Made by a program: the position numbers and the translations under genes
Notes under the pieces: generated by a model
What the model was told of the DNA's origin: nothing
The model's input: the letters and a program-made list of their open reading frames with translations, nothing else
Databases searched by the model: none
Origin: Corynebacterium qintianiae
GTDB taxonomy: Bacteria > Actinomycetota > Actinomycetes > Mycobacteriales > Mycobacteriaceae
Direction of reading: 5' to 3'
Length of the DNA: 64,000 nucleotides
NCBI RefSeq assembly: GCF_011038645.2
Contig: NZ_CP064955.1
Location: 1,302,001 to 1,366,000, forward strand
Shown here: positions 47,327-57,597 of the stretch, piece after piece
Layout of the letters: every line of letters starts with the position of its first letter
How positions within the stretch are numbered: the first letter of the stretch is position 1

Positions 47327-47983
47327 TCACACCTCCACGAAAGCGGAGGCGATGACGAAGCCGTTGCGCACGACCCAGCGCCCTTCGAAGAACGGCACTG
47401 GCGTGGGCCGGGCCAGGATGTAGGCGATGAATGTGCCGTCTGGGCGGATGTCGATTTCCGCGTCCTCGAAGCCGAGCCAGCGCCGCGTCATGGGAAACCA
47501 GCACTTGTACGTGGCTTCCTTCGCGCAAAACAGCAGCCTTCCCGCCCATTCGTCGCCATCTGCCTTCATGCGGTCGAAGCGGTGGCGCTCCGGCGCGCGC
47601 GCGATCTGGTCGATAACACCCTCCGGAAGCGGTTGCGCCGGCTCCGCATCAATGCCCATGGACGAAACGTGCGTCTTGGGCGCCGCGACAGCCGCCCGCA
47701 ATCCGTCGGTATGCGTGAGCGAGCCCGTGTACTTTTCCGGCCAGAGAGGCATCCCGCTGTCGCCCTTAAGTATCGCTTCACCGGGCGGCACCCCCAGCTC
47801 GGTCAGCGCCTGGTGCGCGCACCAGCGCGCGTCGCCGAACTCACCCTTTCTCTTGTCGACGGCGTGACTGACGAGCCCCTGCTCCTCCGGGTGCAGCTCC
47901 CAATAGTTAGTCAGGTCGTCCGCCTCATCGGTGCGCAGGTAGACGAACCGTGCGGACGCCGGGAACAAATCCAGGTCCATCAT
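47327..47983 (-). CDS. pptT: 4'-phosphopantetheinyl transferase (PptT type)
   Basis: A 218-residue EntD/Sfp-like enzyme. Substrate and metal residues are visible in GSLTHTDG, SMGIDAEP (Asp and Glu) and LLFCAKEATYKCWFP (Glu and Lys). It moves the phosphopantetheine arm of CoA to carrier proteins. In mycolata the PptT enzyme activates polyketide and peptide synthases, including the one for mycolic acid condensation. The ATG overlaps the stop of the upstream phosphoesterase by 1 nt, as in the M. tuberculosis pair Rv2795c-pptT. Confidence 0.92.
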   Translation of the reverse strand: MMDLDLFPASARFVYLRTDEADDLTNYWELHPEEQGLVSHAVDKRKGEFGDARWCAHQALTELGVPPGEAILKGDSGMPLWPEKYTGSLTHTDGLRAAVAAPKTHVSSMGIDAEPAQPLPEGVIDQIARAPERHRFDRMKADGDEWAGRLLFCAKEATYKCWFPMTRRWLGFEDAEIDIRPDGTFIAYILARPTPVPFFEGRWVVRNGFVIASAFVEV

Positions 47984-48801
47984 CAGTTAGTCACCTCCAT
48001 CACCGGGTAGGGCCACGGCACGGGCGCGCCACGGGAAGGGCCTGCCTGCCACTCCCGCGGGTACCCGAGGGAGACCTCGATGTGATCGATGCCCTCCACC
48101 CGGGTGATTCCGGGCATGTGCAAGTGGCCGTAGATTACCGCTCTCGCATCGTAGCGCTTCGCCCACGAGCGGGTGTGCCGGGTCCCGCACCACAGCCCGA
48201 CCTCGGACCACCGCAGCTTGGACACCGGCTCCTGCACCAGGGGCCAGTGGTTAATCAGAACGGTCGGGCCCTGGATGCGGGACAGGCGGCGGGTTGTGTA
48301 AGCGAGCCGGTCCCAGCACCACGCGCGAATGTCCACGAACGGAGCAATGGCAAACTCGTCCGTCATCATGATGTTCTTCTCGCGCGCAGCCGCCACCGCC
48401 TCCTCCACGGAGAGGTTGGGGCCGCGGAATGAGTAGTCGTAGAGGGTGAAGAGTGGCGCGATGGTGACGCCGCCGAACACGGGGTAGGTGTCTTCCGGGG
48501 TGATCACCCCGATCTCGCGCAGGGCGTGTACAAGCGCCGTGTACTTCTCGCGGCCGCGGTAGCGGTCCGCCGAGCGCGAGAACAGCTCGTGGTTGCCGGG
48601 AACCCAGATCACCGTGTCGAAGCGCTCCGCCAGGTTCCGCATGACACTCACGACCACCTCCAGCTTCTCCGCAACATCGCCCGCGACGATGAGCCAGTCC
48701 GACGGGTCCGCCGGCTGGATCTCGCTGATGCGCACGCCGTTGGCCTTCACCGCAGCATGAAGGTCGGAAACGGCCCACAGCGTCGTGGTCGTTGTTGTCA
48801 T
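47983..48801 (-). CDS. metallophosphoesterase (Rv2795c-like)
   Basis: A 272-residue calcineurin-like phosphoesterase: WAVSDLH, LIVAGDVAEK, WVPGNHELFSR, LINHWPL and GHLHM give the five metal-binding blocks. The ATG at 48801 (MTTTTTTLWAVSDLH) is chosen because the first metal motif follows at once. The homologous neighbour of pptT in M. tuberculosis is reported to act as a CoA- or phosphopantetheine-hydrolase, and a similar role is possible here. The TGATG junction couples it to pptT. Confidence 0.87.
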   Translation of the reverse strand: MTTTTTTLWAVSDLHAAVKANGVRISEIQPADPSDWLIVAGDVAEKLEVVVSVMRNLAERFDTVIWVPGNHELFSRSADRYRGREKYTALVHALREIGVITPEDTYPVFGGVTIAPLFTLYDYSFRGPNLSVEEAVAAAREKNIMMTDEFAIAPFVDIRAWCWDRLAYTTRRLSRIQGPTVLINHWPLVQEPVSKLRWSEVGLWCGTRHTRSWAKRYDARAVIYGHLHMPGITRVEGIDHIEVSLGYPREWQAGPSRGAPVPWPYPVMEVTN

Positions 48802-48812
48802 GGCTCCATGTT

Positions 48813-50132
48813 CTACCACACGGCCCCGCCCGTCACTGCCCACTTCATCGAACGGAATCGAACAACCACGCCAGCCAGGCGGATCACAATCGACGCCGTC
48901 AGACCCGCCCACACGCCCGGCAGTCCCCACCCGAACGTTTGGGCCATGAGCGTTACTGGGAAGAAGACGCCCAGCACGGAAGCGATGGTCAGCGTGCGCA
49001 GGAACGTCACATCGCCCGCGCCGAGCAGCGCGCCGTCGAGAGCGAACACGACCCCGCCCAGGACAATCATGGCCACAAGCATCCACCACGGCACGCTCAG
49101 CTGTCCCAGCACAGCACCGTCGCGGGTAAAAATCGACCAGATAAAGGGCCCCGCAACCGCGAATACCAGGGCGAGAACACCCGCGAACATCAGGCAATAA
49201 CGCGTCGCCAGTTCACCGACGCGGCGGGCCTGGCTCACCTCTCCCCTACCCAGCGCGGATCCGGTCAGGGTCTGCGCCGCGATAGCCAGCGAATCCAGCA
49301 CGAGCGTCAGAAAATTCCATAGCTGCAGGAGAATCTGGTGCGCGGCCAGCGCGGCGACGCCAAAACGGCCGGCAACCGCGGCCGCGGCCAGCATCGAGAT
49401 CTGGAACGACATGGAGCGCAGGATAAGATCGCGGCCCATGCCAAGCTGGCTGCGGATCACACCCCAGCGCGGGGCCCACGAACCACGGTGCCTTCTATGC
49501 TCGCGCGCGTGAGCCACCAGAAAAAGCGCCGCGGTGATGCCGATGCCGAGCACGTTCGCCCACGCCGAGCCGACGAGTCCGAAGCGGTTGACCAACGACG
49601 GCAGAAGCACCGCCCCGGGAACGAGGCCGCACAAGGTCAGAAAGAACGGCAGGCGGGTGTTCTGCACGCCGCGCAGCCAGCCGTTGCCGGCCATGATGAT
49701 CAGCGTGAGGGGGATGGAGATCGCCGCAACGTGCATCCACGTGGCCGAAGCGGCGGCGGTGGCGGCATTGTTGGTGAGAAAGAGAGCGACCGGTTCCGCG
49801 AAAATCCAGATCACGGCGGCCAGCAGCAGGCCAACGGCAACCGCAACCCACGTGGCCTGCACGCCCTCAGCGACGGCGTCGCCGCGCTTGCCTGCTCCGA
49901 AGAGCCGCGCCGCGCGGGCTGTCGTGCCGTAGGACAAAAACGTCAGCTGAACCGTCACCGTCGATTGCACCGCGGTGCCAGCTGCCAGCGCCGCAAGCTC
50001 CGCGGTACCCAGCCTGCCCACTACGGCGGTGTCCAGCAGGAGATACAGCGGATTCGCGGCCAGCACACCCAGGGCTGGCAGAGCCAGCCCCAGAACCCGC
50101 CGCGGGGTAACAGTCTCCGCCGCAGACATCAC
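48813..50132 (-). CDS. MATE-family efflux transporter (DinF type)
   Basis: A 439-residue protein with twelve hydrophobic helices in two MATE repeats. LALPALGVLAANPLYLLLDTAVVGRLGTAELAALA is the N-terminal MATE pattern and FGVAALAAHQILLQLWNF is its counterpart in the second half. It exports drugs or metabolites using Na+ or H+. Its start overlaps the DHH gene stop by ATGA. The position after the DHH gene matches dinF (Rv2836c) of M. tuberculosis. Confidence 0.9.
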   Translation of the reverse strand: MMSAAETVTPRRVLGLALPALGVLAANPLYLLLDTAVVGRLGTAELAALAAGTAVQSTVTVQLTFLSYGTTARAARLFGAGKRGDAVAEGVQATWVAVAVGLLLAAVIWIFAEPVALFLTNNAATAAASATWMHVAAISIPLTLIIMAGNGWLRGVQNTRLPFFLTLCGLVPGAVLLPSLVNRFGLVGSAWANVLGIGITAALFLVAHAREHRRHRGSWAPRWGVIRSQLGMGRDLILRSMSFQISMLAAAAVAGRFGVAALAAHQILLQLWNFLTLVLDSLAIAAQTLTGSALGRGEVSQARRVGELATRYCLMFAGVLALVFAVAGPFIWSIFTRDGAVLGQLSVPWWMLVAMIVLGGVVFALDGALLGAGDVTFLRTLTIASVLGVFFPVTLMAQTFGWGLPGVWAGLTASIVIRLAGVVVRFRSMKWAVTGGAVW

Positions 50133-51094
50133 AGGGCGCTGAGCAGGTCGCTGACAACCTCTTCCCGCGATCCCCGCGCCGAGTAGCCGGCGGCAGGCAC
50201 ATGCCCGCCACCGCCAAGACGCGCGGCGACGCGCGAGACATCCGCGGAAGCCGAACGCAGCGACACGTTCCAGTACCGCGGGCCGTGCTGCTTGAGCACC
50301 ACGCCGATGTCGCTACCCTGCACGCTGCGGGCGTAGTCGATGATGCATTCCACCGCCGTCTGGCTCATGGACTCGATCAACTGCGCGTCCACAGTGAATA
50401 CCGTCACGGTCGTCCCCGCCGACTCGAACGCCTCCATCCCCGCGAGCACGAGCCCGACATCGCGCATATCCGCCGGGGTCATCGCGTCCATCAAATCCAT
50501 CGCGATTTGCCGAGTGTTGAGCCCGAACGACATCAGCTCGGCGGCGATTTGGTGCATCCTCGGTGTTCCCCACCGGAAGTTGCCGGTGTCCGTCACCAGA
50601 CCCGCATAGAGGCAATACGCGATGTCCCGGTCCAGCTCCACACCCATGTGGGTCAGCAGCTCCCGGATCATCGCGGTAGTGGACTCGGAGGCGACCACCA
50701 GATTGGTCGCGCCGAAACGCGGGTTGGACGCGTGGTGGTCGATGACGACCACTCGCTCCGGGTCCTCTATGATTGCCTCGTCGAAGGCGCCGGTCCGGTC
50801 CGGGGACGCACAATCGACCGTGACAATGAGCGCCTCTGCGGGAGGTTCGCACGTGTACGTGATCTCGTCCACCAGCGGCACCGACGCAAGGTTTTCCGGG
50901 TGCGGGAAGTCCTGCCCGATATAGGCACGGGCCTGTACCCCCAGCTGGCGCAGGCCGGCAGTCAGCGCGCACGCGGAACCCACAGCGTCCGCGTCGGGCT
51001 TGATGTGGGCCACCACGGCGACCGACGGGGCGTCGACAAGCAGTCGTGCGACTTCGCGGAACTCTTCCTCCAGGCCGGGAAACAGCTGCGGCAT
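50129..51094 (-). CDS. DHH/DHHA1 phosphoesterase (NrnA/Rv2837c type)
   Basis: A 321-residue DHH protein. Metal motifs are AHIKPDADAVGSA, TVDCASPDRTG, VVVIDHHASNP and a further Asp in VTDTGNF. The C-terminal DHHA1 domain has AARLGGGGHVPAAG. Family members degrade nanoRNA, pAp and cyclic-di-AMP (Rv2837c/CnpB). The ATG at 51094 (MPQLFPGLEEEF) is 4 nt after the rbfA stop. Confidence 0.92.
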   Translation of the reverse strand: MPQLFPGLEEEFREVARLLVDAPSVAVVAHIKPDADAVGSACALTAGLRQLGVQARAYIGQDFPHPENLASVPLVDEITYTCEPPAEALIVTVDCASPDRTGAFDEAIIEDPERVVVIDHHASNPRFGATNLVVASESTTAMIRELLTHMGVELDRDIAYCLYAGLVTDTGNFRWGTPRMHQIAAELMSFGLNTRQIAMDLMDAMTPADMRDVGLVLAGMEAFESAGTTVTVFTVDAQLIESMSQTAVECIIDYARSVQGSDIGVVLKQHGPRYWNVSLRSASADVSRVAARLGGGGHVPAAGYSARGSREEVVSDLLSAL

Positions 51095-51098
51095 GAAC

Positions 51099-51533
51099 CT
51101 ACTCTTCGACCGTCTTGTAGGGGTTGCCGTCGCCCGCGGGCTTCGCACCCTCGCGCAGGCGGGCGAGCTCAGCGTCGCGTGCGCGAGCGCGGTTGAGCAG
51201 CTCCTCCATGCGTGCCGACGCCTCCGGAACCGTGTCCAACTCGAAAGAAATCGTCGGGGTGAACCGCACGTTGAGCTGGTCGCCCACGATCTTGCGGACT
51301 TGCCCCCGCGCGCGGTGCAGGGCCTCAGCGGCCTGATCGAAATCGGGCTCGTCGTCGATGTTGCGCCCGCGCACCGTGTAGTAGATCGTCGCATCATGCA
51401 GGTCGCCGGTGACCCGGGCGTCGGTGACCGTGACCAGCTCCAGGCGCGCGTCCTTCACCTCGCGCTCGATGGCGGACGCAACGATCGTCTGAATCTGCTT
51501 CGCCAGCCGCTGCGCGCGTGAGTTGTCAGCCAT
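51099..51533 (-). CDS. rbfA: 30S ribosome-binding factor RbfA
   Basis: A 144-residue Rbf[41 protein letters not shown], then [22 protein letters not shown]. It has the KH-like fold that binds the pre-30S subunit during 16S rRNA maturation. It sits between infB and the DHH gene, in the conserved nusA-infB-rbfA order. Confidence 0.94.
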   Translation of the reverse strand: MADNSRAQRLAKQIQTIVASAIEREVKDARLELVTVTDARVTGDLHDATIYYTVRGRNIDDEPDFDQAAEALHRARGQVRKIVGDQLNVRFTPTISFELDTVPEASARMEELLNRARARDAELARLREGAKPAGDGNPYKTVEE

Positions 51534-51590
51534 GTCATCTCCTTCACTCGGGCCTACTTTCGTACCCGCTCATTCTAACCATGTGGGAAA

Positions 51591-51617
51591 GCCCCACCTC
51601 CCGGCGGGAGATGGGGC
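51591..51617 (-). terminator. hairpin after infB
   Basis: GCCCCACCTCCC-GGC-GGGAGATGGGGC forms a 12-bp stem with one mismatch. It lies 28 nt past the infB stop, and a short TTTCC tail follows on the minus strand. It may end or attenuate the nusA-infB transcript before rbfA. Confidence 0.65.
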
Positions 51618-51644
51618 ACGTGCGTATCGACGCCCAGTTGCGCC

Positions 51645-54578
51645 TTACGTGCGCGGAACCTCGACCATCTCGTAGACCTGGACGATGTCCTCGACCTGGA
51701 TGTCCGGGTAGGACAGCACCATGCCGCACTCGTAGCCCTTGTCCACCTCGGTGACGTCGTCCTTCTCCCGGCGCAGCGACTGGATCGTCGCGTCCGGGGT
51801 GATGACGTTGCCGTCGCGAACCAAGCGGCACTTCGCGTTGCGCTTGACCTTGCCCTCGGAAACCATGCAACCGGCGATGAGACCCACCGAGGACGCCTTG
51901 AAGATCTGGCGGATCTCCGCGGCACCGATCTCGCGCTCCTCGTAGATCGGCTTGAGCATGCCCTTGAGAGCTGCCTCCACCTCGTCGATAACCTGGTAGA
52001 TCACCGAGTAGTAGCGGATCTCCACACCCTCGTTGTTTGCCTCCTCCGTTGCCTTGCCCTCGGCGCGGACGTTGAAGGCAACGATCACGGCGTCGGAGGC
52101 GGCGGCAAGCACCACGTTGGTCTGAGTGACGGCACCGACACCGCGGTCGATGATGTTGACCTCGACCTCGTCGTCGATCTCGATCTTGAGCAGCGCCTCC
52201 TCCAGGGCTTCCACCGAACCGGCGTTGTCGCCCTTGAGGATGAGGTTGAGCTGGCTGGTCTCCTTGAGAGCCGCATCCAGGTTCTCCAGGGACACGCGCT
52301 TCTTACGGCGCGCCTGCATTGCGGAACGCTTGCGGGCGTCACGCTGCGCGGCGATCTGGCGGGCGACGCGGTCATCCTCGACCACAAGCAAGTTGTCACC
52401 CGGTCCCGGGACACCGTTGAGACCCTGCACCTGGACAGGACGGGACGGGCCCGCCTCTTCCACGTCATTGCCCCACTCGTCGACCATGCGACGCACGCGA
52501 CCGAAGTTCCCGCCGACGACGATGGAGTCGCCGACGCGAAGGGTGCCGCGCTGCACGATGACGGTGGACACCGGACCGCGGCCGCGGTCGAGGTGGGACT
52601 CGATGGCGAGGCCCTGGGCATCCATGTCGGGGTTCGCGCGCAGGTCCAGCGCCGCGTCAGCGGTCAGCAGAACCGCCTCGAGAAGGTCCTCAATACCCGT
52701 GTTGTTGCGAGCGGAGATGTCGACGAACATCGTGTCACCGCCGTACTCCTCCGGGATGATCCCGTACTCGGTGAGTTGGCCGCGAATCTTCTCCGGCTGC
52801 GCCTCGGGCTTGTCAATCTTGTTGACTGCAACGACGATCGGCAGGTCAGCCGCCTTGGCATGGTTGATCGCCTCGACGGTCTGCGGCATCACGCCGTCAT
52901 CGGCCGCGACAACCAGGATCGCCAGGTCGGTCGACTGCGCACCGCGGGCACGCATGGCGGTAAACGCCTCGTGGCCCGGGGTATCCAGGAAGGTAATCGT
53001 GCGTGGCTCGTCCTCCAGGGTGACAGTGGTCTGGTAGGCGCCGATGCCCTGGGTGATGCCGCCAGCCTCGCCGCCGCCGACATTCGCCTTGCGGATCGTA
53101 TCCAGCAGTCGGGTCTTGCCGTGGTCGACGTGGCCCATGACGGACACCACCGGCGGACGGTACGAGAGGTCCTCTTCCTGCCCCTCGTCCTCACCGAACT
53201 GAAGGTCGAAGGACTCGAGAAGCTCGCGGTCCTCGTCCTCCGGGGAAACAACCTGGACGTCGTAGTTGATCTCGGCACCCAGCAACTGCAGAGTTTCCTC
53301 CGGCACGGACTGGGTTGCCGTCACCATCTCACCGAGGTTGAACAGAGCTTGCACGAGGTTCGATGCCTCCGCACCGATCTTCTCGGCGAAATCAGCCAAC
53401 GACGCGCCCTGACGCAGGCGGACGGTCTTGCCGCCGCCGTCGGGCAGCCGAACGCCGCCGATGAGGTTCGGTGCGTGCATCTCCTCGTACTCGCTGCGCT
53501 TCTGCCGCTTGGACTTGCGTCCGCGGCCGGGTGCGCCGCCTGGGCGGCCGAATGCGCCGGCGGTGCCACCGCGACGCCCGCCGCGGCCGCGGAAGCCGCC
53601 ACCTGCTCCACCCGGAGCACCGGGGCCACCCTGGCCGCCGCGGCCACGGCCACCACCGGGGCCACCCTGGCCGCCGCGGCCGCGGCCGCCGGCAGCCGAC
53701 TTAGTCGGCATCTGGGTCGGCGACGGGTGCGCCGCCATGTCTGCCGGGGAGGGACGCTTAGCGCCCGGGCGAGCAGCGGGACGTCCCTGGCCCTGACCTG
53801 CGCGCTCGCCGCCCTGGCCCTGGCCGCCACGGCCACGGCCACCCGCAGCCCCGGGGCCACCTTGACCGCCACGGCCGCCACCCGGACGGGGTGCGGGACG
53901 CGGGCCGCCGGTGTTGGAAGAGAACGGGTTGTTGGCCACGCGCGGGCGGCCGCCCGGTTTCGGCATCGGACGCGGCATCGCGCCCGGGGTCGGACCACCC
54001 TCGCCAGCCGACGGCGTCGGAGCCGCAGGCGACTGGGGTTTAGGGGCACCCGGCTTCGGCGCGGATGCTCCCGGCTTACCCGGTCGAGCGGGTTTTTCGG
54101 TCGGCGCGGATGTCGCAGGCTGAGCCGGAGCCGGCGAGGCAGCCTGCTTCGGTGCCTCGGGCGCGGCCTTCGGGGCACCCGGTTTGGGAGCACCCGGTTT
54201 GGCCGTCCCAGCCTTGGCTGCGTCTACATTCCCCCCAGCCGGCTTCGCTGCCGTCGGCTTGGCGGCCGCCGGCTTGGCCGCGGCCGGCTTCGGCGCGCCA
54301 GGCTTGGCGGCGCCGGAAGGCTTCGGTGCGGACGGCTTCGCGCCGCCCGGCTTCGGGGCACCTGGGGTAGGCGCGCCGGACTTCGGGGTGCTATGACCCT
54401 CCGCGGCTCCTTCGCCGCCCGACTGATAGAACGCCTTCATCTTCTTCACCACCGGCGGTTCGATGGTGGATGAGGCGGTTTTGACGAACTCGCCCTGATC
54501 CTTCAGGGTGGCGAGTAGGTCCTTGCTTGTTACACCGAGCTGCTTAGCCAGTTCGTGAACGCGTAGCTTTCCGGGCAC
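51645..54578 (-). CDS. infB: translation initiation factor IF-2
   Basis: A 977-residue IF-2. The N-terminal IF2_N motif ([19 protein letters not shown]) precedes a long Ala/Pro/Lys- then Gly/Arg-rich region (about 60-375) with repeated [10 protein letters not shown] and RGRGGQGG blocks. A second IF2_N follows. The G domain starts near residue 478 with [12 protein letters not shown], and has DTPGHEAF and NKIDKP. Domains II-IV bind fMet-tRNA. The low-complexity region is usual for actinobacterial IF-2 and makes GC skew strong here. Confidence 0.97.
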   Translation of the reverse strand: MPGKLRVHELAKQLGVTSKDLLATLKDQGEFVKTASSTIEPPVVKKMKAFYQSGGEGAAEGHSTPKSGAPTPGAPKPGGAKPSAPKPSGAAKPGAPKPAAAKPAAAKPTAAKPAGGNVDAAKAGTAKPGAPKPGAPKAAPEAPKQAASPAPAQPATSAPTEKPARPGKPGASAPKPGAPKPQSPAAPTPSAGEGGPTPGAMPRPMPKPGGRPRVANNPFSSNTGGPRPAPRPGGGRGGQGGPGAAGGRGRGGQGQGGERAGQGQGRPAARPGAKRPSPADMAAHPSPTQMPTKSAAGGRGRGGQGGPGGGRGRGGQGGPGAPGGAGGGFRGRGGRRGGTAGAFGRPGGAPGRGRKSKRQKRSEYEEMHAPNLIGGVRLPDGGGKTVRLRQGASLADFAEKIGAEASNLVQALFNLGEMVTATQSVPEETLQLLGAEINYDVQVVSPEDEDRELLESFDLQFGEDEGQEEDLSYRPPVVSVMGHVDHGKTRLLDTIRKANVGGGEAGGITQGIGAYQTTVTLEDEPRTITFLDTPGHEAFTAMRARGAQSTDLAILVVAADDGVMPQTVEAINHAKAADLPIVVAVNKIDKPEAQPEKIRGQLTEYGIIPEEYGGDTMFVDISARNNTGIEDLLEAVLLTADAALDLRANPDMDAQGLAIESHLDRGRGPVSTVIVQRGTLRVGDSIVVGGNFGRVRRMVDEWGNDVEEAGPSRPVQVQGLNGVPGPGDNLLVVEDDRVARQIAAQRDARKRSAMQARRKKRVSLENLDAALKETSQLNLILKGDNAGSVEALEEALLKIEIDDEVEVNIIDRGVGAVTQTNVVLAAASDAVIVAFNVRAEGKATEEANNEGVEIRYYSVIYQVIDEVEAALKGMLKPIYEEREIGAAEIRQIFKASSVGLIAGCMVSEGKVKRNAKCRLVRDGNVITPDATIQSLRREKDDVTEVDKGYECGMVLSYPDIQVEDIVQVYEMVEVPRT

Positions 54579-54683
54579 GTGTCTCCTCTAGATTGTTTGC
54601 TAGGAGCCAGTGCTGGCGGCTACTGACCCCTAGACGTTGTCATCGACTTTCATCGCTGATGCTGCTTCATGGTTGCGTACTCA

Positions 54684-55016
54684 TCAGTGTTCGGTCTTCC
54701 TGTCCTTGTGTGGGTCTTTCGCGGCGCCAGTGAGGCCCGCGAGGTACGTCCGTACATGACCTAAGTCCACGGGGGTGGACACGCGGAGCGCTCGGGCAAA
54801 CGCCTTTCGCTTCTCCGCGAGCTCGAACGCTTCCAGAGTCGGAGTGATCCACGCTCCCCTACCGGGCAGCGATCGGGACGGATCCGCGAGGATCCTGCCC
54901 GACCCGTCAGGGTCGGCCACGATGCGGAGCAGTTCGGCATCGGGGTGTGCCTCGCGCGTGGCGATGCAGGTTCGGATGGGTGCGGTGCACTGCAGAGTGC
55001 GTGCGCTATGCGTCAT
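54684..55016 (-). CDS. ylxR: YlxR-family RNA-binding protein (DUF448)
   Basis: A 110-residue YlxR: RTCIATREAHPDAELLRIV, then PGRGAWITPTLEAFELAEKRKAFARAL. It is found between nusA and infB in most Gram-positive bacteria and binds RNA or nucleoids; YlxR is also reported to affect transcription and RNase P. The position confirms the assignment. Confidence 0.9.
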   Translation of the reverse strand: MTHSARTLQCTAPIRTCIATREAHPDAELLRIVADPDGSGRILADPSRSLPGRGAWITPTLEAFELAEKRKAFARALRVSTPVDLGHVRTYLAGLTGAAKDPHKDRKTEH

Positions 55017-55157
55017 CCTCGCCCTTCCGTTTGCCTCGTGCTGCCCAGCGGGTACTGGACGGCGCCAGTTACCCGCGTCTGGTTGCGGTTTTAAGCCGTA
55101 GTTAACCTTACGCGAAAAACCGGCAAAACAGTACTCCCTGCCGCGCGGGGATGCGCC

Positions 55158-56183
55158 CTACTCCCCGGTGGCGGGCTCGTCGGCGGCATCCGCGTCGGAG
55201 TGGATGTCGATCTTCCAGCCGGTCAGGCGCGCCGCGAGGCGCGCGTTCTGCCCCTCCTTGCCGATTGCGAGGGAGAGCTGGTAGTCCGGCACAGTCACCC
55301 GTGCCGCCTGCCCCTCGAGGTCGGTGACCTCGACGCGCACAACCTTCGAAGGTGCCAGCGAGTTGCCGACGTACTTCGCCGGGTCGTCGGAGTAGTCGAT
55401 GATGTCGATCTTTTCCCCGCCGAGCTGCTCCATGATGTTGGTCACGCGCGCACCGCGCGGGCCGATGCAGGCGCCCTTCGCGTTGACCCCCTTCACGGTG
55501 GCCTTCACCGCGACCTTCGACCGGTGCCCCGCTTCGCGAGCGATGCCGACGATCTCCACCGTGCCGTCCGCCACCTCGGGCACCTCGAGCGCGAACAGCC
55601 CGCGCACAAGCTCAGGGTGGGTGCGCGAGAGGTTGATCTGCACCTTGCGCTCGCCCTTGTTCACGCCCACGACGAAAGCCTTGATCCGGTCGCCGTGGGT
55701 GAGCTTCTCGCCGGGGATCTGCTCCGCGGGCAGCAGGATGCCGTCCTGGGAATCCGCCTCGGTTCCCAGCTCGACGACAACGAGGCCCCGGGACTCGGCG
55801 TTGACGTCGCGCTGGACGACGCCGGAAACGACCTGGCCCTCGAACTCGGAGTACTCGCTGAACGCGCGGCCTGCCTCGGCCTCGCGGACGCGCTTCTTGA
55901 TCGCGTCGAGCACCGTCGGCGCCCCAATGCGGGAGAAGTTGACCGGGGTGTCGTCGTACTCCGAGACGACCGCTCCCTCGGCGTCAAGCTCGGCAACGAG
56001 TACGGACACGTCGCCGGTCTTGGCATCGATCTCTACACGGGCCTTTTCGCTCTCCCCCGCCGAGGTGTCGCGGTAGTCGCGGTACGCCCACAGCAGAGCG
56101 CCCGCGACTGTCTTCAGCAAATCATCGACGGCGATGCCCTGCTCGGTCGAAATGGCCTTCAACGCGTTGAGGTCAATATTCAC
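55158..56183 (-). CDS. nusA: transcription termination/antitermination factor NusA
   Basis: A 341-residue NusA. The N-terminal RNA polymerase-binding domain (MNIDLNALKAISTEQGIAVDDLL) is followed by an S1 domain (GQVVSGVVQRD) and two KH domains with AVKATVKGVNAKGACIGPRGARVTNI and LAIGKEGQNARLAARLTGWKIDI. It lacks the acidic repeats of E. coli NusA, as other actinobacterial NusA proteins do. It is 12 nt downstream of rimP. Confidence 0.95.
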   Translation of the reverse strand: MNIDLNALKAISTEQGIAVDDLLKTVAGALLWAYRDYRDTSAGESEKARVEIDAKTGDVSVLVAELDAEGAVVSEYDDTPVNFSRIGAPTVLDAIKKRVREAEAGRAFSEYSEFEGQVVSGVVQRDVNAESRGLVVVELGTEADSQDGILLPAEQIPGEKLTHGDRIKAFVVGVNKGERKVQINLSRTHPELVRGLFALEVPEVADGTVEIVGIAREAGHRSKVAVKATVKGVNAKGACIGPRGARVTNIMEQLGGEKIDIIDYSDDPAKYVGNSLAPSKVVRVEVTDLEGQAARVTVPDYQLSLAIGKEGQNARLAARLTGWKIDIHSDADAADEPATGE

Positions 56184-56195
56184 TTGTTATACCTT

Positions 56196-56732
56196 TCAGT
56201 CGGCCGCGGTCTCGCTGGCCTGGTCGAACGAGAGCTCCGCCAGCTCCATCTCGGCGGCGGGCGGTGTGTTGAACTCAATTTCTACCACCGCGCCCGACAA
56301 TCCGGAAATGGCGTGCACGCGGGTGCGGGGCTTCTTGGTCCCGGCGTCAACGAGGATGACGTTGTCCTCCCCGCCGTCCAGCGCGCCGACGCGGAAGGTG
56401 CTGCCACCAACGGTGACGATCCTCCCGCGGTTGCGCCGCCAGTGCCGCGGCAGCGTCAACGGCAGGTCGACGCCCGGGGTCGTGACCTCGAGCGTGTACC
56501 CCGCGCCGAAGTTGACCTCGCCTGCGTCCTCTCGGGCGTCGAAAAGCTCGCTGAGCTCGTTGCTGACCGCCTCGAGCTCATCGAGGGTCGGGTGGGAGTC
56601 CGAGTCGAGGGCCACGACGACCTGGGACTTCTTGCCGGCCGCGACGGTGCGCACGTTTTCCACGTCCATCCCGTGAGCGGCGGCGACCGGGGTAATCATG
56701 CTCGTCAGTTCATCAACTGAAGGAAATGCCAT
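56196..56732 (-). CDS. rimP: ribosome maturation factor RimP
   Basis: A 178-residue RimP: ITPVAAAHGMDVENVRTV, then VVALDSDSHPTLDELEAVSNELSELFD, then YTLEVTTPGVDLPLTLPRHWRRNRGR. The ATG at 56732 is chosen because the family begins just before the first helix; a TAGGCT hexamer 7 nt upstream suggests a leaderless mRNA. It assists 30S maturation and heads the rimP-nusA-ylxR-infB cluster. Confidence 0.92.
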   Translation of the reverse strand: MAFPSVDELTSMITPVAAAHGMDVENVRTVAAGKKSQVVVALDSDSHPTLDELEAVSNELSELFDAREDAGEVNFGAGYTLEVTTPGVDLPLTLPRHWRRNRGRIVTVGGSTFRVGALDGGEDNVILVDAGTKKPRTRVHAISGLSGAVVEIEFNTPPAAEMELAELSFDQASETAAD

Positions 56733-56763
56733 GTGGGCAAGCCTATCGTGTACGGTTTTCGGC

Positions 56764-57576
56764 GTGAAAAGACTGCTCGCGATCGTCCCCGCCGCCGCTC
56801 TGTTGACCTCGTGCACGGCGCTTGATGTCGTGGGCCCGCGCGCGAACGGCGAGATCATGGCGCTGGCCAAGCAGGCGTCCGCGGACGAGTCTTCGCTTGT
56901 CGACGCCCCCGCCGCCCACGACCTCCGCGCCGCCCACGCCGACCAACTCGTGGCGGAGGCCCAGCGCCTGTGCGGCACCGACCCCGACGGCGCCACGCCG
57001 CCGACCTGCCGCGTCACCTACGGCGACGCCGACCTTCCGGCGGGCGCAGTGGACGTGGGCGCGTTGGTTGACCAGGTGCGCGCGTCTGCCGTCGACGCGG
57101 CCGACAAGGTGCCGGATGATTCCGTCGACCTCGTGGTGTCGCAGGCCGTGGACACGGTCGCGCTCGCCCCGGTGAACCTGGATGGACTGAATGTGTCCGA
57201 CGCGCCCGCGGCTGATCTGGACGCCGCCCGGGAAGCGCTGCGGCGCGAGTACGTTCTGGAATACGGCCTCGGTATGGCCACGGCGTGGGGGGATGAGGCT
57301 GTCGACGAGCGCGTGGACGAGCTGCGGGGCGCGTCGGATAAGCGTCGAGAAGCATTGGCCGCGGCGCTCGAGCCCACTGGCGAGGTCCCGCAACCGCTGC
57401 CCGGCTACGAATTCGCCGACGGTTCGGCCCCGTACGACGCCGACTCCGCCGCCGCATTTATCGAGCGCCTGCACGCCGACACCGTCGCCGAGCTCCGCCG
57501 CGCGGCGGGCGACGCAACCGGCAGTCAATGGCGCGACGCCGCCATCGGACTGTCCGCGCACGCGCAGCGCGTCTGA
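56764..57576 (+). CDS. DUF4439-like lipoprotein
   Basis: A 270-residue lipoprotein from GTG at 56764, with lipobox LTSC (Cys17). The mature part is almost all alpha-helical and Ala/Asp-rich. The second half (LRREYVLEYGLGMATAW, then SDKRREALAAAL, then PQPLPGYEF) fits the ferritin-like DUF4439 pattern of actinobacterial genes found next to rimP (Rv2844 in M. tuberculosis). No function is known. It is divergent from rimP with 31 nt between starts and 21 nt upstream of the MMPL gene. Confidence 0.7.
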   Translation: MKRLLAIVPAAALLTSCTALDVVGPRANGEIMALAKQASADESSLVDAPAAHDLRAAHADQLVAEAQRLCGTDPDGATPPTCRVTYGDADLPAGAVDVGALVDQVRASAVDAADKVPDDSVDLVVSQAVDTVALAPVNLDGLNVSDAPAADLDAAREALRREYVLEYGLGMATAWGDEAVDERVDELRGASDKRREALAAALEPTGEVPQPLPGYEFADGSAPYDADSAAAFIERLHADTVAELRRAAGDATGSQWRDAAIGLSAHAQRV

Positions 57577-57597
57577 CGCGTGTTGTAGTTTGGCGGG

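Noticed and set aside
53500..54400. tandem-repeat or CRISPR-like region
   Set aside because: These are the Gly/Arg and Ala/Lys/Pro codon repeats of IF-2, in frame and typical of the family.
52593..54473. 626-codon plus-strand frame opposite infB
   Set aside because: Mirror of the IF-2 low-complexity region, with Ala/Thr/Arg repeats and no family.
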